A stretch of DNA of 13,034 bases from Finegoldia magna (GTDB lineage: Bacteria > Bacillota > Clostridia > Tissierellales > Peptoniphilaceae): assembly GCF_018371055.1 (NCBI RefSeq), contig NZ_JAGYZD010000025.1, positions 1 to 13,034 on the forward strand, written 5' to 3'. Position 1 is the stretch's first letter. The number at the start of each line of letters is the position of its first letter. Under the pieces are notes generated by a model. It was not told the origin of the DNA and made no database searches. It saw nothing but the letters and a program-made list of their open reading frames with translations. Both the position numbers and the translations under genes were made by a program. This document shows, in pieces, positions 6,433-13,034 of this stretch.

Positions 6433-6459
6433 AGGAGTTTAAGATAGTATAAGGGGTGA
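6433..6459 (+). promoter_or_regulatory. Tandem Shine-Dalgarno sites in the rpoB leader
   Basis: AAGGGGTGA (6451-6459) is the working ribosome-binding site: its G core lies 8 bases before ATG 6465 and it closely matches the anti-Shine-Dalgarno complement. A second site, AGGAG (6433-6437), lies 27 bases before the ATG with no start codon of its own nearby. It could be a ribosome standby site or chance. Confidence 0.7.
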
Positions 6460-6464
6460 AGTAT

Positions 6465-9400
6465 ATGCATACTGAAAAGTATGGAGTAACGGACAGAGTT
6501 AGCTTTTCTAGGAACAAAAATGTTTTGGGACTTCCAAATCTTATTGGTATTCAAACTGACAGTTTCGATTGGTTTGTAAAAAAAGGTATCAAGGAAGTTT
6601 TTGAAGACATTAGTCCTATAAAAGATTATGCGGGAAGTCTTGTTTTGGAATTTGTGGATTATTATTTTGAGGAAAATCCAAAATATACAATCCAAGAGGC
6701 AAAAGACAGAGATACTAACTATTCTTGCCCGTTAAAAGTGAAAGTAAGATTAATTAACACCGACACAGAAGAAGTAAAAGAACAAGAAGTTTTTATGGGT
6801 GATTTCCCTTTGATGACAGACAGTGGTACATTTATCATCAATGGTGCTGAAAGGGTAATTGTAAGCCAACTTGTAAGAAGTCCTGGTGTTTACTTCGCCG
6901 AAGAAATTGATAAATCAGGTAACAGCAACTTCGCATCTACAGTTATTCCAAACAGAGGTGCTTGGTTAGAAATGGATACTGATGCAAGTGGTGTAGTGAA
7001 TATTAGAATCGACAGAACTAGAAAATTACCTGTTACTACATTACTTAGAGCTTTATTATTTGACACTGATGAAGAAATAATTGAAGCTATGGGAGATTCT
7101 GAAATTTTAAGAAAAACTCTCGAAAAAGAAATTTCAAAAGACAGAGAAAGTGCTTTAATTGAAATTTATAAGAAATTAAAACCGGGAGATCCTGCATCTT
7201 TGGAAAGTGCAGAACCTTTGATTAACAATATGTTCTTCGACAGTAGAAGATACGACTTAGCAAAGGTAGGACGTTACAAATTCAATAAAAAATTATCTTT
7301 GAGAGATAGAATTACTAATCAAAAAGCAAAAGAAGATGTTGTGGATACATCAACAGGAGAAATTTTAGCTACTGCAGGAGATTTGATTACTGAAGAAATG
7401 GCAATCGAAATCGAAAATGCAGGTATAAATGTTGTTGATGTTATCGGACACGAAGGTCAAAGCGTTCGTGTTATCGGTAATCACTTTGTCGATTTGGATA
7501 GTTTTGGTTTGGATATGGATTTATCTGATTTGAATTTGTCAGAAAAAGTTTATTATCCTATTATGGAAAAAATCTTGGAAGAAAATGATGACGAAAAATC
7601 AATCAGAAGAGCGATTGAAGAGAATGTTCATCAATTATCTCCAATTCATATAATCCATTCAGACATTTTGGCATCAATTAACTATGAATTCAATTTATTC
7701 TTTGGAATTGGTTCAACTGATGATATCGACCACTTAGGTAACAGACGTGTAAGAACTATTGGTGAATTGTTGCAAAATCAATTCAGAATTGGTTTATCAA
7801 GAATGGAAAGAGTTGTAAGAGAAAGAATGAGCACACAAGATCCAGACTTGGCAACTCCACAATCACTAATCAACGTTCGTCCAGTTACAGCTGCAATCAA
7901 AGAGTTCTTTGGTTCAAGTCAGTTGTCACAATTCATGGAACAAACAAACCCATTGGCAGAACTTACTCACAAGAGAAGATTGTCAGCTTTGGGACCAGGT
8001 GGTTTGTCAAGAGATAGAGCAGGGGTTGAAGTGCGTGACGTTCACGACTCTCACTATGGTAGAATCTGTCCGATAGAAACACCAGAAGGACCAAATATCG
8101 GTCTTATAACTTCTATGACAACTTATTCTACTACTAATGAGTATGGATTCTTAGAAACTCCATACAGACGTGTAGACAAAGAAACTGGTGAAGTTACTGA
8201 AGATATTGTTTATTTGACAGCTGATGAAGAAGATAAATATATAATTGCACAAGCGAACGAACCATTGGATGAAAACTCTAGATTTATAAATGAAAGAGTT
8301 TCTGGTCGTGGTATAAACGGAGAAAATGATATTTATCCAAGAGAACTAATTGACTACATGGACGTTAGTCCGCAACAAATCGTATCTGTAGGTACAGCTA
8401 TGATTCCTTTCTTGGAAAACGACGATGCTACTCGTGCGTTGATGGGTTCAAACATGCAAAGACAAGCAGTTCCATTGTTGGCAACTCAAGCGCCAATTAT
8501 TGGTACTGGAATTGAACACAAGGCTGCTAAGGACTCTGGTGTTGTAGTTAAAGCAAAACACAAAGGTACAGTCACAAAAGTATCTTCTGATATAATTGAA
8601 ATCACTCGTGATGAAGATAGAAAAGTTGATAAGTACACTATTCGTAAATTTAAAAAAGCAAACCAAGGTACAACTTTCAACCAAAGACCGATTGTAAACA
8701 AAGGTGACAAGGTTGATGTTGATGATATAATCGCAGATGGTCCAAGTACGAACATGGGAGAAATGGCTTTAGGTAAGAACATTCTTATTGCATTCATGAC
8801 TTGGGAAGGATACAACTACGAAGATGCGATGTTATTAAACGAAAAATTAGTTGTAGATGATGTATTGACATCTGTTCATATAGAAGAACACGAATCAGAA
8901 GCTCGTGAAACAAAATTAGGCGCTGAAGAAATAACTAAAGATATTCCAAATATCGGAGAAGATATGAGAAAGAATCTTGACGATGAAGGAATTATTAGAA
9001 TTGGTGCTGAAGTAAAATCAGGAGATATTTTGGTAGGAAAAGTTACTCCAAAAGGAGAAACAGAATTATCTGCTGAAGAAAGACTATTGAGAGCAATATT
9101 CGGCGAAAAAGCTAGAGAAGTAAGAGACACTTCATTGAGAGTTCCTCATGGTGAATCTGGTGTTGTTGTTGATGTTAAAACTTATTCAAGAGCAAACGGC
9201 GACGAATTATCTCCAGGTGTTAACAAAGTAGTTAGAGTATTCGTAGCTACTAAGAGAAAAATCATGGTTGGGGATAAAATGTGTGGTCGTCACGGTAACA
9301 AGGGTGTCGTTTCAAGAATTATGCCAGAAGAAGACATGCCATATTTACCAGATGGTACACCAGTACAAATAGTTCTTAACCCATTAGGGGTACCAAGTCG

Positions 9401-10019
9401 TATGAACATCGGACAAGTACTTGAAGTTCACTTGGGACTTGCAGCTAGTAAATTAGGTTGGAAAGTTGCTACACCAGTATTTGATGGTGCAAGTGACATT
9501 GAAATAGAAGACGCTTTGGAAGAAGCAGGATATCCAAAAACAGGAAAGATTTGGTTAAGAGATGGTAGAACTGGAGAATACTTCGACAACCCAGTAACTG
9601 TAGGATACATGTATATGTTAAAACTACACCACATGGTTGCAGAAAAAATCCACGCCAGATCAACAGGACCATACTCTCTTGTAACTCAACAACCATTGGG
9701 TGGTAAAGCTCAATTCGGTGGACAAAGATTTGGAGAAATGGAAGTTTGGGCATTAGAAGCATATGGTGCAGCTCATACTCTTCAAGAAATTTTAACTGTT
9801 AAATCAGATGATGTTGTAGGTCGTGTTAAAACTTATGAAGCAATTATTAAAGGTGAAAATATTCCTGAACCAGGAATTCCTGAATCATTCAAAGTTTTAA
9901 TTAAAGAACTTCAATCATTATCTTTGGATGTTAAATTACTTGATGAAAATAACGAAGAAGTCGAATTGATAGAAGAAGACGATGATTCTAGCGAATTCGG
10001 CAGCGATGATAGACTATAA
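6465..10019 (+). CDS. rpoB: DNA-directed RNA polymerase subunit beta
   Basis: This is a full-length 1184-residue beta subunit, near the B. subtilis size (about 1190), without the large E. coli insertions. It forms one half of the polymerase catalytic cleft and contacts nascent RNA and rifampicin. I chose ATG 6465 over in-frame GTG 6456, because that GTG lies inside the Shine-Dalgarno site. The rifampicin-binding cluster spans [20 protein letters not shown] and beyond (483-510), numbering 24 below E. coli. Glu492 stands where E. coli has Asp516, while H502 (H526), S507 (S531) and L509 (L533) are unchanged. [10 protein letters not shown] (938-947) carries the two active-site lysines K938 and K946, matching E. 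coli K1065 and K1073, and GGKAQFGG starts at 1079. The protein ends in an acidic tail. rpoC follows after 16 bases under the same promoter. Confidence 0.99.
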   Translation: MHTEKYGVTDRVSFSRNKNVLGLPNLIGIQTDSFDWFVKKGIKEVFEDISPIKDYAGSLVLEFVDYYFEENPKYTIQEAKDRDTNYSCPLKVKVRLINTDTEEVKEQEVFMGDFPLMTDSGTFIINGAERVIVSQLVRSPGVYFAEEIDKSGNSNFASTVIPNRGAWLEMDTDASGVVNIRIDRTRKLPVTTLLRALLFDTDEEIIEAMGDSEILRKTLEKEISKDRESALIEIYKKLKPGDPASLESAEPLINNMFFDSRRYDLAKVGRYKFNKKLSLRDRITNQKAKEDVVDTSTGEILATAGDLITEEMAIEIENAGINVVDVIGHEGQSVRVIGNHFVDLDSFGLDMDLSDLNLSEKVYYPIMEKILEENDDEKSIRRAIEENVHQLSPIHIIHSDILASINYEFNLFFGIGSTDDIDHLGNRRVRTIGELLQNQFRIGLSRMERVVRERMSTQDPDLATPQSLINVRPVTAAIKEFFGSSQLSQFMEQTNPLAELTHKRRLSALGPGGLSRDRAGVEVRDVHDSHYGRICPIETPEGPNIGLITSMTTYSTTNEYGFLETPYRRVDKETGEVTEDIVYLTADEEDKYIIAQANEPLDENSRFINERVSGRGINGENDIYPRELIDYMDVSPQQIVSVGTAMIPFLENDDATRALMGSNMQRQAVPLLATQAPIIGTGIEHKAAKDSGVVVKAKHKGTVTKVSSDIIEITRDEDRKVDKYTIRKFKKANQGTTFNQRPIVNKGDKVDVDDIIADGPSTNMGEMALGKNILIAFMTWEGYNYEDAMLLNEKLVVDDVLTSVHIEEHESEARETKLGAEEITKDIPNIGEDMRKNLDDEGIIRIGAEVKSGDILVGKVTPKGETELSAEERLLRAIFGEKAREVRDTSLRVPHGESGVVVDVKTYSRANGDELSPGVNKVVRVFVATKRKIMVGDKMCGRHGNKGVVSRIMPEEDMPYLPDGTPVQIVLNPLGVPSRMNIGQVLEVHLGLAASKLGWKVATPVFDGASDIEIEDALEEAGYPKTGKIWLRDGRTGEYFDNPVTVGYMYMLKLHHMVAEKIHARSTGPYSLVTQQPLGGKAQFGGQRFGEMEVWALEAYGAAHTLQEILTVKSDDVVGRVKTYEAIIKGENIPEPGIPESFKVLIKELQSLSLDVKLLDENNEEVELIEEDDDSSEFGSDDRL

Positions 10020-10021
10020 GA

Positions 10022-10037
10022 AAGGAGAGGGCTCCTT
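10022..10037 (+). promoter_or_regulatory. Hairpin covering the rpoC Shine-Dalgarno site and start codon
   Basis: AAGGAG (10022-10027) is the rpoC Shine-Dalgarno site. It is exactly complementary to CTCCTT (10032-10037), which includes the first two bases of the TTG start codon; the loop is AGGG. The predicted 6-bp stem would block initiation unless opened. The rpoB stop codon (10017-10019) lies 2 bases upstream, so a ribosome finishing rpoB would open it. Confidence 0.65.
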
Positions 10038-13034
10038 GGTACAAAAAAATACTTTTGAAGCTATGAAAATTGGTTTGGCTTCACCAGACAAAATCAGACA
10101 ATGGTCTTGGGGAGAAGTTAAAAAACCAGAAACTATCAATTATAGAACATTAAAACCTGAAAAAGAAGGTTTATTCTGTGAAAAAATATTTGGACCTACA
10201 AAAGATTACGAATGTAATTGTGGTAAATACAAAAGAATAAGATACAAGGGTATTGTATGCGAAAAATGTGGTGTAGAAGTTACAAAATCAAAAGTTAGAC
10301 GTGAAAGAATGGGCCACATTGAACTTGCAACTCCTGTAAGTCATATCTGGTATTTCAAAGGAATTCCATCACGTATGGGATTGTTATTGGATATGAGTCC
10401 TAGAGCACTTGAAAAAGTTCTTTATTTTGCATCATTTGTAGTTATAGATCCAGGTAAAACTGATTTATACGAAAAACAATTATTAACTGAACAAGAATAC
10501 GAAGAATACTGTGATAAGTACGAAGAAGATGTTGATTTCAGAGCCAAAATGGGAGCTGAAGCAATCAAAGAACTTCTTCAAAAAATAGACTTACAAGAAG
10601 AATACAAAAATTTAACTGAAACTTTTGAAGGGGCAACTGGACAAAAGAAAGTTAGAATTTTAAGAAGACTTGAAGTTGTAGAAGCATTCATCGAATCAAA
10701 GAATGATCCTTCATGGATGATTATGGATGTAATCCCAGTTATTCCACCAGATATCAGACCAATGGTACAACTTGAAGGTGGAAGATTTGCTACAAGTGAT
10801 TTGAATGATTTATACAGAAGAGTTATTAACAGAAATAATCGTCTAAAAAGATTATTGGATATTGGATCTCCTGAAATCATTGTAAGAAACGAAAAAAGAA
10901 TGCTTCAAGAAGCAGTAGATGCTCTTATCGACAATGGTAGACGTGGTAAACCTGTAACAGGACCTGGTAACAGACCATTAAAGAGCTTGTCAGATATGCT
11001 TAAAGGTAAATCTGGTCGTTTCAGACAAAACTTGTTAGGTAAGAGAGTTGACTATTCTGGTCGTTCAGTAATAGTTATCGGACCAAACTTGAAATTCTAT
11101 CAATGCGGTCTTCCTAAGAAAATGGCTCTTGAATTGTTCAAACCATTTGTAATTAGAGAATTAGTTAAGAGAGAAATTTCACACAATGTTAAAAACGCTA
11201 AGAAATTAGTTGAAAGAGAAAATGACAGAGTGTGGGATGTTTTGGAAGATATTATAGTCGATCATCCAGTATTACTAAACCGTGCACCGACATTGCACAG
11301 ACTTGGTATTCAAGCATTTGAACCAATATTAGTTGAAGGGAAAGCTATCAAACTTCACCCATTGGTATGTACTGCATACAATGCGGACTTTGACGGCGAC
11401 CAAATGGCAGTCCATTTGCCACTTTCACCAGAGGCACAAGCAGAAGCTAGACTTTTGATGTTAAGTACGAATAACATTCTTGCACCAAAAGATGGTAAGC
11501 CAATCACAACTCCTTCACAAGATATGGTATTGGGCTCATTCTATATGACTACTAGAAAAGAAGGTCAAAAAGGTGAAGGATTAATCTTCAAAGATATTGA
11601 TGAAATGATGTTAGCTTATGCTATGCATTATGTAACATTGCAAACAATAGTAAAAGTTAGACGTGACAGTGTGAATAACGATGGTACAAGTAAAATTGTA
11701 GAAAGCACTGTTGGTAGATTTATCTTCAACGAAGGAATCCCTCAAGATTTGGGTATGGTGAACAGAGAAGAAGATCCATATTCGCTTGAAGTTGATTTGC
11801 AAGTTGACAAGAAAATGCTATCTAAAATCATCGATTTAACTTTCAGAAAATATGGAAATATCAGAACTGCTGAATTGTTAGACTACATCAAGTCTATGGG
11901 ATACAAATACTCCACAATTGGTGCATTGACAATATCAATGGGAGATATTACAATTCCTGATTCTAAGAAGGGAATAATTGAACAAGCTGAACAAAGAATT
12001 GATATGGTTCAAGACATCTATCTTCAAGGGGATATTACTAACGAAGAAAGATACAAGAAAGTTATCGAAATTTGGGAACAATGTATTAAAGATGTAACTA
12101 GAGCATTGATGACAAACCTTCCTGCTGATAACAACTTGAATATAATGGCCGTTTCTGGAGCCCGTGGTAGTGAAAACCAAATCAGACAATTAGGTGGTAT
12201 GCGTGGTCTTATGTCCGATACTGCTGGTAATACAATCGAAATTCCTATCACATCAAACTTCCGTGAGGGTCTTTCAGTACAAGAGTTCTTTATTTCAACT
12301 CACGGTTCAAGAAAAGGGCTATCAGATACAGCGCTTAGAACTGCAGACTCTGGATATTTGACAAGAAGACTTGTAGATGTATCACAAGATGTAATCATAA
12401 CTGAAGATGATTGTGGTACTGATGAATATATAGTTGCAAAAGAAATCAAAGACGGTAACAGACAAGTTGAAGATTTGAAATCTAGAATTATCGGTAGATA
12501 TGCATTCGAAGATATCCTTGATTTGGATACTGGAGAAATCATCGTTCATAAAAATGATATGATTAATGAAGCTATTGCTGAAAGAATCGAATCAAAAGGT
12601 ATCAAAGAAGTTAAAGTAAGAAGTGTTCTTGGATGTAAGATGAAACACGGCGTTTGTGCTAAATGTTACGGTAGAAACTTAGCTACTGGTAAGCCTGTAA
12701 ACATTGGTGAAGCAGTTGGTATAATCGCAGCACAATCAATAGGTGAACCGGGTACACAGTTGACAATGAGAACTTTCCACTCAGGTGGTATCGCTGGAGT
12801 AGGAATTACATCCGGTCTTCCTAGAGTTGAAGAGTTATTTGAGGCTCGTAAACCAAAAGGACTTGCTTACATTACTGAAATAGAAGGTACTGTAAAAATC
12901 CAAGAAAACAAAAAGAGAAATGATGTTATCGTAACTGCTGAAGACGGCGAAGAAAAAGTTTATCAAATTCCATACGGCGCTCACATTAAAGTTAACGAAG
13001 GAGATCATGTTGAAAAGGGAGAACCATTAACAGA
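10036..13034 (+). CDS. rpoC: DNA-directed RNA polymerase subunit beta' (partial, 3' end outside window)
   Basis: The first 999 residues of beta' are visible and the frame is open to the right edge. Translation starts at TTG 10036, 8 bases after GGAG (10024-10027). The first in-frame ATG is residue 10 and would remove part of the conserved start ([20 protein letters not shown]); B. subtilis rpoC also uses TTG. The N-terminal zinc site is C60, C62, C75 and C78. The catalytic Mg-binding loop NADFDGD gives D451, D453 and D455. The bridge-helix/trigger-loop region is near 745-790 ([34 protein letters not shown]). The second zinc site is C793, C867, C874 and C877. RIGEPGTQ-type and TMRTFHSGG motifs follow near residues 905-920. 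The subunit holds the polymerase active site and is cotranscribed with rpoB. Nothing visible is truncated or unusual except the start-codon hairpin. Confidence 0.99.
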   Translation, partial: MVQKNTFEAMKIGLASPDKIRQWSWGEVKKPETINYRTLKPEKEGLFCEKIFGPTKDYECNCGKYKRIRYKGIVCEKCGVEVTKSKVRRERMGHIELATPVSHIWYFKGIPSRMGLLLDMSPRALEKVLYFASFVVIDPGKTDLYEKQLLTEQEYEEYCDKYEEDVDFRAKMGAEAIKELLQKIDLQEEYKNLTETFEGATGQKKVRILRRLEVVEAFIESKNDPSWMIMDVIPVIPPDIRPMVQLEGGRFATSDLNDLYRRVINRNNRLKRLLDIGSPEIIVRNEKRMLQEAVDALIDNGRRGKPVTGPGNRPLKSLSDMLKGKSGRFRQNLLGKRVDYSGRSVIVIGPNLKFYQCGLPKKMALELFKPFVIRELVKREISHNVKNAKKLVERENDRVWDVLEDIIVDHPVLLNRAPTLHRLGIQAFEPILVEGKAIKLHPLVCTAYNADFDGDQMAVHLPLSPEAQAEARLLMLSTNNILAPKDGKPITTPSQDMVLGSFYMTTRKEGQKGEGLIFKDIDEMMLAYAMHYVTLQTIVKVRRDSVNNDGTSKIVESTVGRFIFNEGIPQDLGMVNREEDPYSLEVDLQVDKKMLSKIIDLTFRKYGNIRTAELLDYIKSMGYKYSTIGALTISMGDITIPDSKKGIIEQAEQRIDMVQDIYLQGDITNEERYKKVIEIWEQCIKDVTRALMTNLPADNNLNIMAVSGARGSENQIRQLGGMRGLMSDTAGNTIEIPITSNFREGLSVQEFFISTHGSRKGLSDTALRTADSGYLTRRLVDVSQDVIITEDDCGTDEYIVAKEIKDGNRQVEDLKSRIIGRYAFEDILDLDTGEIIVHKNDMINEAIAERIESKGIKEVKVRSVLGCKMKHGVCAKCYGRNLATGKPVNIGEAVGIIAAQSIGEPGTQLTMRTFHSGGIAGVGITSGLPRVEELFEARKPKGLAYITEIEGTVKIQENKKRNDVIVTAEDGEEKVYQIPYGAHIKVNEGDHVEKGEPLT

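Noticed and set aside
6456..6464. GTG start for rpoB at 6456
   Set aside because: The GTG is part of the Shine-Dalgarno sequence for ATG 6465, so it cannot serve as the start.
8448..8815. Two overlapping - strand open frames inside rpoB
   Set aside because: Frame shadows of the conserved rpoB coding sequence.

Overview
The window reads as a chromosomal housekeeping region of a low-GC, Gram-positive, anaerobic member of the Bacillota. The signs are strong Shine-Dalgarno sites, AGA-rich and A/T-ending codons, a clostridial-type 2[4Fe-4S] ferredoxin, a RpoB close to the Bacillus type, and a TTG-started rpoC. The ferredoxin closely resembles, from memory, that of Peptoniphilus (Peptostreptococcus) asaccharolyticus. 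Peptoniphilaceae (Finegoldia, Peptoniphilus, Anaerococcus) is therefore my best guess; this is inference, not a database result. All genes lie on the + strand. There are no mobile elements, tRNA or rRNA genes, CRISPR arrays or obvious repeats, and no gap without a gene longer than about 200 bases.

Left part (1-2811). The end of a probable holB is followed by ricT, a small 2[4Fe-4S] ferredoxin with its own probable promoter and a strong terminator, a TrmN6/YabB-type methyltransferase and rsmI. This is the Bacillus subtilis holB-yaaT(ricT)-yabA-yabB-yazA-yabC(rsmI) neighbourhood, with yabA and yazA absent from these positions and a ferredoxin gene in the gap after ricT. The themes are replication, tRNA/rRNA modification and Fe-S proteins.

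Middle part (2808-6310). Directly coupled to rsmI (4-base overlap) is a NurA-type nuclease gene, which overlaps by 1 base a HerA-type hexameric ATPase/translocase gene. An acyl-ACP thioesterase follows 1 base after herA, and the operon ends in a strong intrinsic terminator. NurA and HerA are the classic archaeal DNA-end-resection partners. Their presence as a coupled pair in a bacterial RNA-modification operon is the least ordinary content of the window.

Right part (6311-13034). A perfect-consensus sigma-A promoter (TTGACA-N17-TATAAT) drives rpoB and rpoC (rpoC runs off the window). rpoBC is not preceded by rplJ/rplL here. Points worth a second look are a hairpin covering both the Shine-Dalgarno site and start codon of rpoC, a Glu at the rifampicin-contact position equivalent to E. 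coli RpoB Asp516, and a methyltransferase start placed directly after a terminator with only a distant Shine-Dalgarno site. I see no clear evidence of a wholly new system; the HerA-NurA locus is the best candidate.
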